From Falsiroseomonas sp050563545 (GTDB lineage: Bacteria > Pseudomonadota > Alphaproteobacteria > Acetobacterales > Acetobacteraceae): DNA of 64,000 bases. The notes under the pieces were generated by a model. It was given only the letters and a program-made list of their open reading frames with translations. It made no database searches and was not told the DNA's origin. Of this stretch, positions 1 through 8,184 are shown one piece after another; position 1 is the stretch's first letter; each line of letters opens with the position of its first letter. The translations under genes were made by a program, and so were the position numbers. The stretch is taken from assembly GCF_050563545.1 (NCBI RefSeq), contig NZ_JBNXUM010000008.1, positions 124,001 to 188,000 on the forward strand, read 5' to 3'.

Positions 1-821
1 TCGTTGAACGGCGGCACGCGCGTGTCGAAGGTCAGCACCAGGCTGACGGAGCTTTCGACGGCGTCGATGGACAGGTTGCGCCGCTGCCGGACGGACGGGA
101 TGAGGTCCACCGGCACTTCCTCGATAATGTGCGTCTCGCCCGCCAACAGCGACGCGACGCGCGTCGAGCCTTCCGGGATGGTGCGGATGCGCAGGCGCTC
201 GACGCGTGGCCGGCCGCCCCAGTAGTCGGCGTTCGCGGTGAGGTCGTAGCGGTCGCCAGGGATCCATTCGCCGTAGAGCCAGGGCCCGGTGCCGACGGGA
301 CGCCGCCAGGCCTGGTCGGGGCCGAGCCGTTCCGAGATCGCCTTCTGCTCGATCGCGATGTCCGCAAGGCCGCGCAGCAGCAGCGGCGCGGGGTTGGTGG
401 TGCGGATGTCCACGGTCTGCGGATCCACGACCTCGACCGAGGCGATGCCCGCGATGCGGCCCTTGCGCACATAGACCGTGCGCGGGTTGGTCACGTACTC
501 GATCGTGTACTTCACGTCTTCCGCCGTGAAGGGCGTCCCGTCGTGCCAGCGCACGCCGCGGCGGAGGTGGAAGCGCCAATGCGTCGGGCTCAGCGTTTCC
601 CACCGCTCCGCAAGGGACGGGACGATATCGTCGTTGTGGTCGCGCGCGACGAGCGGATCCCAGGTTTGCGAGACCAGCGAAAGCGTGTTGTAGCCGGCTG
701 CCGCGGGGCTGATGCTGTCCGTGAAGATCGCGGCGCCCACTACAAGCGGCCCGCGCTGCTGCGCGACGGCGGGAAAAGCGACGGCGATCGCCGCGGCCAG
801 GGCGAGGAGTGGCTTGCGCAT
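1..821 (-). CDS. ABC transporter substrate-binding protein, family 5 (peptide type), 3' end cut by window edge
   Basis: Periplasmic binding protein of the dipeptide/oligopeptide/nickel class (SBP_bac_5), which captures a small peptide-like ligand for an ABC importer. The visible 273 codons open with a Sec signal (MRKPLLALAAAIAV, AVA cleavage at about residue 20). They continue with family hallmarks: a segment on total load and weights, 'WRFHLRRGVRWHDGTPFTAED' type wording near residues 80-100, and 'VGTGPW' further on. The ATG at 821 lies 11 bp after the DUF1028 gene upstream, so both are probably in one minus-strand transcript with the permeases beyond the left edge. The ligand cannot be read from sequence. 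The C-terminal half is missing only because the window ends. Confidence 0.9.
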   Translation of the reverse strand, partial: MRKPLLALAAAIAVAFPAVAQQRGPLVVGAAIFTDSISPAAAGYNTLSLVSQTWDPLVARDHNDDIVPSLAERWETLSPTHWRFHLRRGVRWHDGTPFTAEDVKYTIEYVTNPRTVYVRKGRIAGIASVEVVDPQTVDIRTTNPAPLLLRGLADIAIEQKAISERLGPDQAWRRPVGTGPWLYGEWIPGDRYDLTANADYWGGRPRVERLRIRTIPEGSTRVASLLAGETHIIEEVPVDLIPSVRQRRNLSIDAVESSVSLVLTFDTRVPPFN

Positions 822-832
822 CGCAGTCTCCC

Positions 833-1528
833 TCAGTGACGGCCCGGCGGCGGCAGGCCTCGCGCCATTAGCCAATGGTCGTCGCGCCCGATGTCCGGGG
901 TGTAGGGCCTCTCCTGGAAATACGGCCCGAGCGGCGAGATCCGGTCGAAGATGCGGCGCAGCTCCGCGATCGGCTCGTCATCCAGGTCCACGCGCAGGTC
1001 GAGGTAGGAGAAGGGCTCGTCCGCATGCACCAGGATGCAGGCGGAGTTCTGGCCTTCCTTCTGCCCGCCGGCGCGACCGCCGGCCTCGATGCCGCGTATC
1101 AACCGCTCCTCGAGGGCTGGTCCTTCGTCCAACACGGCCGCGGCCATCGCCTCCACCACCGCGGCGGAAACGACGGCGTTTGCCATCGCCAGCCAGCCGT
1201 CGCCGGTGATGTGGCCGGCGTAGAAGTTGTTCGTCTCGCCCGTGAAGGCCGCGGCGTGGCCGTAGATGTCCACGACGCCGATCTGCCGGGACGCGCGGCG
1301 GGGATCGCTGTCCGCGAGTTCCTGCACGACCTTCGGCGCGTGCCAGCCCAGCGCGATGAGCCGCTGGCAGGTCAGCGTCAGGCGCGGATCGGCGACCGCC
1401 TGCACCGATCCCGCCGCCATGCGCGACACCACGACGGGGCAGCGATTGCCCACGGCGACGGACCGCGTGGCCATCGCCACGCCCAGCATGCGCGTGCGCG
1501 GGCAGCGCGCGACGACGGTGAAGGTCAT
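833..1528 (-). CDS. DUF1028 family protein (predicted Ntn-hydrolase-like), copy 1
   Basis: 231-residue DUF1028 protein. The family has a predicted Ntn-hydrolase-like fold and often sits beside peptide ABC transporters, but no reaction is established. The start is set at ATG 1528 (MTFTVVARCPRT), because this matches the N terminus of the plus-strand paralogue and overlaps the previous stop as ATGA. A longer reading from 1561 adds 11 unlikely residues. Visible family features are the N-terminal ARCP, 'AVGNRCPVV', the central 'VVDIYGHAAAFTGETNN', 'RLIRGIEAGGRAGGQ' and the C-terminal 'DLRVDLDDEPIAELRR'. It is the middle gene between DUF1028 copy 2 and the binding protein. Role in processing imported peptides is inference from context. 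Confidence 0.88.
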   Translation of the reverse strand: MTFTVVARCPRTRMLGVAMATRSVAVGNRCPVVVSRMAAGSVQAVADPRLTLTCQRLIALGWHAPKVVQELADSDPRRASRQIGVVDIYGHAAAFTGETNNFYAGHITGDGWLAMANAVVSAAVVEAMAAAVLDEGPALEERLIRGIEAGGRAGGQKEGQNSACILVHADEPFSYLDLRVDLDDEPIAELRRIFDRISPLGPYFQERPYTPDIGRDDHWLMARGLPPPGRH

Positions 1529-2244
1529 GCCTTGGCCTGCCTTTCCTTGGCGGCGATCCAATCGGCCTCGCCGCCCAGCGCATGGGGCTGGGCCGGGCGC
1601 AAGGCGTAGTAGTCGATGGTCGGACGATAGAGCTCCAGGACGCGGCGCAACTCACCGATGGGCTCGTCATGCTCGTCCACGCGCAGGTCGATCAGGGGAT
1701 AGGGGTAGCTGCCATAGACCAGCAGCGCAGCCGAATGCTGGCCGCCATGCTGGCCGCCGGCGTCGCGCCCGGCTTCCAGTGCGGCCATCAGCCGGTCCTC
1801 GACCTCCTGCCCTTCGCGCGCGCGGAAGGTGTCGCGCATCGCGCTCGCCGTGCGTTCGCTGATCAGGCCATTGCCCATCGCAACCATGTTGGGTTCGCAG
1901 AAATGGCCGGACCAGTCCTTGTTCTGCGCGCCGGTGCGCGCGACCGCGTTGCCGTCGCGGTCGATCACGCTGAGCTGGCGCCATTCGACATGGGGGTCTG
2001 ACGCCGCGATCTCGTCCAGCGTGCGCTGCGCGCTGTAGCCCAGCTTCATCAGGTTCAGCCCGAGCGGCCCAAGCCGCGGATCGGTCACCGCCATCGTAAC
2101 CGTGATGCCGAGGCCGGGCTCGATGAAGGGACAGCGCGCGCCGACCGCGATCGGCCGCGTCGAGATCGCGACACCGAGCTTGCCGCTGCGCGGACAGCGC
2201 GCCGAAATCGCGAAGGTGGAGAATTCCTCGCCGAACGGGTGCAT
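1525..2244 (-). CDS. DUF1028 family protein, copy 2
   Basis: 239-residue DUF1028 paralogue and first gene of the minus-strand unit. It shares with its neighbours the ARCP motif, 'IAVGARCPF', 'VIDRDGNAVARTGAQN', 'GRDAGGQHGGQHSAALLVY' and 'DLRVDEHDEPIGELRR'. Unlike copies 1 and 3 it has no Met directly before the conserved strand. The reading frame offers only MHPFGEEF ahead of STFAISARCP, a seven-residue extension. If the family really used an exposed N-terminal nucleophile, that would need processing here. The stop overlaps the start of copy 1 (ATGA), so the two are likely co-translated. Confidence 0.88.
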   Translation of the reverse strand: MHPFGEEFSTFAISARCPRSGKLGVAISTRPIAVGARCPFIEPGLGITVTMAVTDPRLGPLGLNLMKLGYSAQRTLDEIAASDPHVEWRQLSVIDRDGNAVARTGAQNKDWSGHFCEPNMVAMGNGLISERTASAMRDTFRAREGQEVEDRLMAALEAGRDAGGQHGGQHSAALLVYGSYPYPLIDLRVDEHDEPIGELRRVLELYRPTIDYYALRPAQPHALGGEADWIAAKERQAKA

Positions 2245-2355
2245 CGGGCCAACCTTCGATGGAACGCGGAAAGGCTAGTGCCAGCGCGTTGCCTCGGGCA
2301 AGGCGCAATGTTTATGCTGCCCCGATCGCCGCACGGCATCACGGAGGGTGCTTCC

Positions 2356-3111
2356 ATGACCTTCACCATCGCGGCCCGCTGCCCGGAGACGGGCGCAATC
2401 GGCATCGGCATCGCGACATCCTCGCCGGCCGTGGGATCGCGCTGCGTGCATGTCATGCATGGCATCGGCGTGATCGCGCACCAGGCAACGCCCGAGCCGC
2501 GGCTGGCGCGCTGGGGCATGCGGATGCTGGAAATGGGCGCGAAGGCCCCGAAGGTGCTGAATGAACTGGCGGATGGCGATCCCGACATCGAGTTCCGCCA
2601 GATCGCGGTCATCGACACCACGGGCATCGCCGTGGCGCGCACCGGTGCAAACAACAAGAACCATTCCTCGCACCTGATCGGCGACGGCTTCGTGGCGCTC
2701 GGCAACTTCCTGGAAGGCGCGCATGTCGTGCGCGCGATCCATGACGGCTACCTCGGCAGCAAGGGCGAGCCCTTCGAGGAGCGGCTGATGCGCGCGATCG
2801 AGGCCGGGCGCGACGTCGGCGGCCAGTATCCCGAAGGCCAGACCTCGGCTGCGCTGCTGGTCTACAAGGACAAGGCGGTTGCGCATGTGGACCTGCGCGT
2901 GGACCACAGCATGGAGCCGATCGCCGAGCTCCGGCGCCTGCTGGAATGGTTCAAGCCCCTGCTGCCCTTCTACGAGGAGCGCTGCGACAACCCGCTGGTC
3001 GGCCGACACAAGGACTGGCTGAAGGCGCGCGGCGTCGACCGCCGCTTCGGCGAGGTGCCGCCGCATGTCGCGGAGAAGCGCGCGCGAGGCGAGGGGCCGC
3101 CGGCCGCGTGA
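2356..3111 (+). CDS. DUF1028 family protein, copy 3
   Basis: 251-residue DUF1028 paralogue, divergent from copies 1 and 2. A GGAGGG Shine-Dalgarno sequence lies 8 bp before ATG 2356. The longer reading from 2239 would run into the divergent promoter region. Conserved blocks are MTFTIAARCPETG, 'AVGSRCVHV', 'VIDTTGIAVARTGANNKNH', 'AIEAGRDVGGQYPEGQTSAALLVY' and 'DLRVDHSMEPIAELRRLL'. A basic C-terminal tail (residues about 225-251) is absent from the other two copies. Its stop overlaps the GTG of the downstream ATPase (GTGA), which ties it to the transporter operon. Confidence 0.9.
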   Translation: MTFTIAARCPETGAIGIGIATSSPAVGSRCVHVMHGIGVIAHQATPEPRLARWGMRMLEMGAKAPKVLNELADGDPDIEFRQIAVIDTTGIAVARTGANNKNHSSHLIGDGFVALGNFLEGAHVVRAIHDGYLGSKGEPFEERLMRAIEAGRDVGGQYPEGQTSAALLVYKDKAVAHVDLRVDHSMEPIAELRRLLEWFKPLLPFYEERCDNPLVGRHKDWLKARGVDRRFGEVPPHVAEKRARGEGPPAA

Positions 3112-4067
3112 GCCTGCTCGCGGTCGAGGACCTCTCCATCGCCTTCGGGCCGCCGTCGGGGTCACTAACGGTCGCTGACGGTGTCGCCTTCGACGTCGAA
3201 CCCGGAGAGACCGTCGCGCTGGTGGGCGAGAGCGGCAGCGGGAAGTCTGTGACCGCGCTCGCGATCATGCGCCTGCTGGAGAGCCCGGGCCGCATCACCC
3301 GCGGCACGATCCGCTTCGCCGGCCAGGATCTTGCGACGCTCGACGAACGCGCGATGCGCCGCATCCGTGGCGACCGCATCGCCATGGTCTTCCAGGAACC
3401 CATGGCCTCGCTGAACCCGGTGCTCACGGTCGGCGCGCATGTCACGGAGCCGCTGCTGCTGCACCAGGGCCTCGATCGCGCCACGGCACGGAAGCGCGCG
3501 GTGGACCTGCTGGACCGCGTCGGCATCCCGTCGGCCGCGCGACGGATCGACGAGTATCCGCACCGGCTTTCGGGGGGCATGCGCCAGCGCGTGATGATCG
3601 CGGCGGCGCTGGCCTGCAAACCTGACCTGCTGATCGCGGACGAGCCGACCACCGCGCTCGACGTGACGGTACAGGCGCAGATCCTGCGGCTGCTGGCGGA
3701 GCTTCAGCGCGACCTCGGCATGGCGATGCTGTTCATCACGCATGATCTCGGCATCGTCGCCGAGCAGGCACGGCGCGTCGTGGTCATGTATGCCGGCCGT
3801 GTCGTCGAGCGCGCGCCGACCGCCGCCCTGTTCGACACCCCGGCGCATCCCTATGCGGCGGCGCTGCTGCGTTGCGTGCCTGGGGATGACGACACCGACC
3901 GCCTGGAGGCGATCGACGGCGTCGTTCCGGCACCGGACCGCCTTCCACCGGGCTGCCGGTTCGCGCCGCGCTGCACGCTCGCCATGGCCGAATGCACCCT
4001 CGCCCCGCCTGCGCTGCGCCGCGCCGGCCCGCTGCACGAGGCCGCCTGCATCCGGGTGCCGGCGTGA
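3108..4067 (+). CDS. Peptide ABC transporter ATP-binding protein (DppD/OppD-like)
   Basis: Nucleotide-binding subunit that would power a peptide-type importer at the inner face of the cytoplasmic membrane. 319 residues, normal for DppD. Walker A is GESGSGKS at residues 40-47, the signature LSGGMRQR is near 154, and Walker B is LLIADEP near 175 followed by TTALD. The C-terminal oligopeptide-transporter extension carries the cysteine motif CRFAPRC...C. The GTG at 3108 is preferred because it overlaps the DUF1028 stop; upstream in-frame codons lie inside that gene. It is coupled through another GTGA to the DppF-like ATPase. No permease genes accompany it here; those of the left-hand locus probably lie outside the window. 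Confidence 0.92.
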   Translation: MSLLAVEDLSIAFGPPSGSLTVADGVAFDVEPGETVALVGESGSGKSVTALAIMRLLESPGRITRGTIRFAGQDLATLDERAMRRIRGDRIAMVFQEPMASLNPVLTVGAHVTEPLLLHQGLDRATARKRAVDLLDRVGIPSAARRIDEYPHRLSGGMRQRVMIAAALACKPDLLIADEPTTALDVTVQAQILRLLAELQRDLGMAMLFITHDLGIVAEQARRVVVMYAGRVVERAPTAALFDTPAHPYAAALLRCVPGDDDTDRLEAIDGVVPAPDRLPPGCRFAPRCTLAMAECTLAPPALRRAGPLHEAACIRVPA

Positions 4068-5020
4068 CACCGCTGCTCGATGCGCGGGGCCTGTCGAAGC
4101 GCTTCCCGGTCCTGGGCGGCGCGTTCGGCCTGACGCAGGTCGGCGAGGTCCGTGCGGTGGAGGAGGTGGACCTCACCATCCACAGCGGCGAGGTGCTCGG
4201 CCTGGTTGGCGAGAGCGGCTGCGGCAAGTCCACCCTCGGCCGCCTGCTGATCCGCCTGATCGAACCCAGCGCCGGCCAGGTGCTGTTCGAAGGCCAGGAC
4301 CTCGCCGCGGCCCGTGGGAACAGGCTCCGCCAATTGCGCCGGCGCATGCAGATGGTGTTCCAGGATCCCTTCGGATCGCTCAACCCGCGCATGCGCGTGG
4401 CCGAGACCGTGGCGGAGCCTCTGCGCCTTGCTGGCGTCGGGCGCGTCGAGCGCAGGGCGCGGGCGGAGGCGCTGCTGGCCCAGGTCGGCCTGCCGGCAGA
4501 AGCCGCGCACCGCTATCCCCACCAGTTCTCCGGCGGGCAGCGACAGCGCATCGGCGTCGCGCGCGCGCTGGCCCTGGATCCAGCGCTGGTCATCTGCGAC
4601 GAGCCGGTCTCGGCGCTAGATGTCTCGGTGCAGGCCCAGGTCGTGAATCTCCTGCGAGACCTCCAGCGCGCGCGGGGGCTCGCCTACCTCTTCATCTCGC
4701 ATGACCTGCGCGTGGTCCGGCATATCGCGGACCGCGTTGCCGTGATGTATCTCGGGCGGATTGTGGAAAGCGGGCCAAAGCGCGCGACCTTCCAGGCGCC
4801 GCTCCACCCGTATACGCGCGCGCTGCTCGCGGCCGCGCCGGTGCCACGCCCGGGCGGTCGCGCCGCAGAGGAGCCCTTGGCCGGCGAGATACCAAGCCCC
4901 CTCGCCCCGCCCTCCGGCTGCGGTTTCCACCCTCGATGCCCGATCGCGATGGCGCGCTGCCGTGAGGAACGGCCGGTGCTGAGCGGCGGCGAAAGACAGG
5001 TTGCCTGTCATCTTGCATGA
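4064..5020 (+). CDS. Peptide ABC transporter ATP-binding protein (DppF/OppF-like)
   Basis: Second nucleotide-binding subunit; DppD- and DppF-like ATPases normally work as a heterodimer. 318 residues starting at GTG 4064. Walker A is GESGCGKS at residues 49-56, the signature is FSGGQRQR near 155, and Walker B is LVICDEPVSALD. The C-terminal motif 'GCGFHPRCPIAMARC' is typical of the OppF extension. It has the usual OppF insertion of a linker after the first strand (FPVLGGAFG). It ends the plus-strand unit; a decayed recombinase fragment follows directly. Confidence 0.92.
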   Translation: MTPLLDARGLSKRFPVLGGAFGLTQVGEVRAVEEVDLTIHSGEVLGLVGESGCGKSTLGRLLIRLIEPSAGQVLFEGQDLAAARGNRLRQLRRRMQMVFQDPFGSLNPRMRVAETVAEPLRLAGVGRVERRARAEALLAQVGLPAEAAHRYPHQFSGGQRQRIGVARALALDPALVICDEPVSALDVSVQAQVVNLLRDLQRARGLAYLFISHDLRVVRHIADRVAVMYLGRIVESGPKRATFQAPLHPYTRALLAAAPVPRPGGRAAEEPLAGEIPSPLAPPSGCGFHPRCPIAMARCREERPVLSGGERQVACHLA

Positions 5021-5091
5021 CGCGGCTCCGCCGGAGTGAGGCCGGCGGCCGATTGCGCGCGGCTAACGCGTTAGCGGCGAACGCGGTTTCG

Positions 5092-5255
5092 TCCGGCTCC
5101 TTGGAGCGAATCGAGCGCAGATACCTGGGCAAACTGCTGCGGCTCACGCTGCTGGCACCGCATGTTGTGGAGGCGATTCTGAACGGGCGGCAGACGGTTA
5201 ACGTGGCCTTGCCGCGACTGCTGGAGCCGTTTCCCGTGGGGTGGTCAGTACACCA
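5092..5255 (+). pseudogene. Remnant of a serine recombinase C-terminal region
   Basis: In frame with a short open reading (5017-5346) is a stretch reading ...RIERRYLGKLLRL, then LAPHVVEAILNGRQ, then LPRLLEPFPVGW. This is the pattern found near the C-terminal end of large resolvase-family recombinases (typically 'LAPDIVEAILDGRQP...LPLDW'). Nothing before or after it in any frame continues a recombinase, so only about 50 codons remain. The 496-bp gap between the OppF-like ATPase and the next binding protein holds nothing else I can recognise. The identification is from remembered family wording. Confidence 0.6.
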
Positions 5256-5516
5256 GCGCGCTCGAGGCCGGCGCAGCACCCTCGTGCTGCGGCCTCGACT
5301 GACCGCTTTGGACGCGCCCGGAAACGGACGAGCCCGGGGCACGTAGTCGCGCCCAAAGAGCTGCTCCGGAAGCCCGGCTCCAGCACGAAGGCTGATTCTA
5401 GCGATCCCTCAGCTCACGCGCTGGAGGAGGCAAACAACTTTCGCAGGCCCAATTGCGCCTGCTCCGGACGCTGCACATACTCCTGCCCAAGCCCACCTTC
5501 GCAGAGGACCCGCGCG

Positions 5517-6575
5517 ATGCGTGACCAGGACGCCGTGGCAGCCCCAATGCCTGCATCCTCCCGCCGCGCGATCCTCGGTGCCGGCGCCGCGCTTCTCGGT
5601 CATCCCGCCCTCGCCCAAGCCCAGCGCTGGCGGGGGCGCGAGGTCGTCGCGACTGCCTTCGGCGGGCCCAGCCAGGACCTCATCCAGCGCCTTGTCTTCG
5701 ACCCCATCGTGCAGGAAACCGGCGCCCGCGCCACCCAAACGCCGCTCCTCTCCGCCCAGGCTTTCGCCCGCATGCGCGCCGAGGCGCAGAGCCCGCAGGT
5801 GGACCTCTTCATGTTCTCCGGCGGACAGGAGAAGCCGGCCAAGGCCGACGGCCTTACCCAAGCCATTCCCGCCGGCGCCAACTTCGCCGGCGTCCCCGCC
5901 CACTTGAAGGACCCCGACGGCCACTGGATCGCCTGGGGCCTGGTGACGGAAGGTATCCTGTACCGTACCGACAAGGTCGCGACGCCGCCGCGCAGCTACC
6001 GCGACTTCTTTAGGCCGGAATTCGAAGGCCGCATCGCCTTCCCGCACATCACGAACGGCTACGGCACGGACTTCCTGGTTATGCTCGCCAAGACTTTCGG
6101 CGGCAGCGAGCAGAACATGACCCCGGGTTTCGACGCGCTCCGCCGCATCGCCGCCCGCGCTACCATCTTCCGCGCCGCGGCTGAGGTGCAGACACTGTTC
6201 TCCACCGGCGACATCTGGATCATGCCCTATGACGGGGCCTCGGCGATGCGCAGCACGGCGATGGGTATTCCCGTCGGCTACGCCGTACCGGAGGAAGGCG
6301 CGCCCTACTCGCTGCTTGTGGGCTGCGTCGCGCGCCGCAGCCGCAACGCCGACATCGCCAGCGCCGTGCTCGACGGTCATCTCGCCCCCGCGGTGCAGGC
6401 CGCGATCGCGCGCGAAGTCGGCTGGGCGCCGGTCAACGCCGCGACGCAGCTGCCGCCCGACGTCGCCCGCTACATGGCGCCGACGGACAAGCTGGCGACC
6501 CTCGACCGTGACGCCATCAACACCAACCGCCCCGCCTGGACCGAGCGTTTCAACCGGGAAATTTCCAGCCGGTGA
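5517..6575 (+). CDS. Spermidine/putrescine-type ABC transporter substrate-binding protein
   Basis: 352-residue periplasmic binding protein of the PotD/iron(III)-type extracellular family, first gene of a tight seven-gene operon. The N terminus has a twin-arginine-like signal (SSRRAILGAGAALLGHPALAQA). ATG 5517 follows a GAGG at about 5504; a second Met 11 codons later (MPASSRR) is an alternative start. The mature part shows 'VVATAFGGPSQDLIQ' and 'DLFMFSGGQEKPAKADGL', the hinge 'WGLVTEGILYRTDKV' and 'YGTDFLVMLAKTFGG'. The linked hydrolase and amidase genes suggest the ligand is an amide or amino-acid derivative; this is inference. Confidence 0.88.
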   Translation: MRDQDAVAAPMPASSRRAILGAGAALLGHPALAQAQRWRGREVVATAFGGPSQDLIQRLVFDPIVQETGARATQTPLLSAQAFARMRAEAQSPQVDLFMFSGGQEKPAKADGLTQAIPAGANFAGVPAHLKDPDGHWIAWGLVTEGILYRTDKVATPPRSYRDFFRPEFEGRIAFPHITNGYGTDFLVMLAKTFGGSEQNMTPGFDALRRIAARATIFRAAAEVQTLFSTGDIWIMPYDGASAMRSTAMGIPVGYAVPEEGAPYSLLVGCVARRSRNADIASAVLDGHLAPAVQAAIAREVGWAPVNAATQLPPDVARYMAPTDKLATLDRDAINTNRPAWTERFNREISSR

Positions 6576-7402
6576 ATGCCGGCGCGCGGCAAGGCCTGAT
6601 CGCCGCCGGCCTGATCGCGCCGGCGGCGCTGCTGTTCGGGGTGCTGTTCGTCTGGCCGCAGATCGGCCTGTTCGGGCAGTCCTTCACGCCGCCGCCCTTC
6701 GGGCTGGCGTCATACCAGCGCTTCCTGGGCGATGCTTATTACCTCGGCGTGCTGGCCAACAGCCTGGCACTTGGGGTCTGCGTCACGCTGGTCTGCCTGG
6801 CGCTGGGCTGGCCACTCGCCTTCCTGCTGGCGCGCACGGAATCGCGCTGGGCGGGGCTGCTGCTGCTGCTGACGACTTTCCCGCTCTGGGTCAGTGCGGT
6901 GGTGCGCAGCTTCGCTTGGATGGTGCTGTTCTACCGCGGCGGCACGATCAGCCGGCTGCTGCAGGGCAGCGGGCTGGTGCCGCCCGACTTCCAGCTTCTC
7001 GGCACCTTCTCCGGCGTTGTGGTCGCACTGGCCCAGGTTCTGCTGCCGATCATGGTTCTGACGCTCTACGCCGTTATCCGCGGCATCGACCGCGACCTCG
7101 AGCATGCCGCGATGAACCTCGGCGCGAGCCCCGGCGCGGCGATGTGGCTGGTGACGATGCGGCTCGCGCGGGGGGGGATCCTGGCGGGGTCGCTGCTGGT
7201 CTTCTCGCTGTCGGTCAGCGCCTTTGCCACACCCTCGCTCGTCGGCGGGGCCCGGGCGCATTTCATGGCGGTGACGATCTACGAACAGACGCTGGAACTG
7301 CTGGACTGGCCCTTCGCCGCCGCGGTCGCGGCGATCCTGGTCGTCATCGCCCTGACCGTCGCGCTGGTCTATGGCCGCCTGCTGGCGGACGAGGAGCGGT
7401 GA
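6572..7402 (+). CDS. ABC transporter permease (PotB-like)
   Basis: 276-residue inner-membrane permease with six predicted hydrophobic segments, starting at 'GLIAAGLIAPAALLFGVLFVW'. The coupling EAA-type loop is visible as 'DLEHAAMNLGASPGAAMWLVT' around residue 180. The GTG 6572 overlaps the stop of the binding protein (GTGA); the nearby ATG at 6576 is out of frame. It would pair with the PotC-like permease downstream to form the channel. Confidence 0.9.
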   Translation: MNAGARQGLIAAGLIAPAALLFGVLFVWPQIGLFGQSFTPPPFGLASYQRFLGDAYYLGVLANSLALGVCVTLVCLALGWPLAFLLARTESRWAGLLLLLTTFPLWVSAVVRSFAWMVLFYRGGTISRLLQGSGLVPPDFQLLGTFSGVVVALAQVLLPIMVLTLYAVIRGIDRDLEHAAMNLGASPGAAMWLVTMRLARGGILAGSLLVFSLSVSAFATPSLVGGARAHFMAVTIYEQTLELLDWPFAAAVAAILVVIALTVALVYGRLLADEER

Positions 7403-8184
7403 TCTCGCTGCGCCATCCCCTGGGCTGGCTGCTGCGCATTTCCGCATTGGTCACCTTCGTCTACCTGCTGGGACCGCTACTGGTGATCGTCGCGGCGTCG
7501 CTGTCCGACACGGGGTATCTCGCCTTCCCGCCGCAGGGGCTTTCGCTGCGCTGGTACCGCTCGGCGCTGGCCGATGCGCGCTACGTCGACGGCTTCCTCG
7601 TCAGCCTGCGCCTGGGCGCGACCGTCGCGCTGATCTCGCTGGTGGTCGGCACCTCGGCGGCCGTCGCGCTCACGCGCTTCCGCTTCCCCGGCCGGGCGCT
7701 GATCGAGGCTTTCTTCCTGTCGCCGCTCGTGCTGCCGGGCCTGGTGCTGGCCGTGGCGCTGACGCTGTTCTTCGCCTCCAATCCGATCCTGCCGCCGGGC
7801 ATGACAAGGCTCGTCGCCGCGCACCTCGTGGTCGGCGTGCCTCTGGTGCTGCGAGTCATGCTGCCCGTGCTGAAGCGCGTGGACCAGTCGGTCGAGGAAG
7901 CTGCGCAGAACCTCGGCGCGACGCCGCTGCAGGCCTTCTTCCTGGTGACGCTGCCGGCACTTCGGCCGGGGCTCTTCGCCGCCGCCGCGCTCGCCTTCAT
8001 CTTCTCCTTCGACGAGGTCGAAATGGCGCTCTTCGTGGGTTCCGTCCGTGAGGCGCCGCTCACCGTCGTGCTCTACGGGGCAGCCCAGATGGCCTTCGAT
8101 CCGACCGTTGCCGCAGTCTCCTCCCTCCTAATCCTGCTCGCGCTGGTGCTGATGGTCGCGCAGCAGCTCTACGCGCAGCGATGA
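7399..8184 (+). CDS. ABC transporter permease (PotC-like)
   Basis: 261-residue second permease, with 'LGWLLRISALVTFVYLLGPLLVIV' as its first membrane segment. The EAA loop is 'SVEEAAQNLGATPLQAFFLV' near residue 170. The GTG start at 7399 overlaps the previous stop (GTGA), and its own stop overlaps the ATPase start (ATGA). The conserved 'SFDEVEMALF' near residue 200 is typical of PotC/PotI permeases. A longer open frame from 6229 is a shadow of the upstream genes. Confidence 0.9.
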   Translation: MISLRHPLGWLLRISALVTFVYLLGPLLVIVAASLSDTGYLAFPPQGLSLRWYRSALADARYVDGFLVSLRLGATVALISLVVGTSAAVALTRFRFPGRALIEAFFLSPLVLPGLVLAVALTLFFASNPILPPGMTRLVAAHLVVGVPLVLRVMLPVLKRVDQSVEEAAQNLGATPLQAFFLVTLPALRPGLFAAAALAFIFSFDEVEMALFVGSVREAPLTVVLYGAAQMAFDPTVAAVSSLLILLALVLMVAQQLYAQR

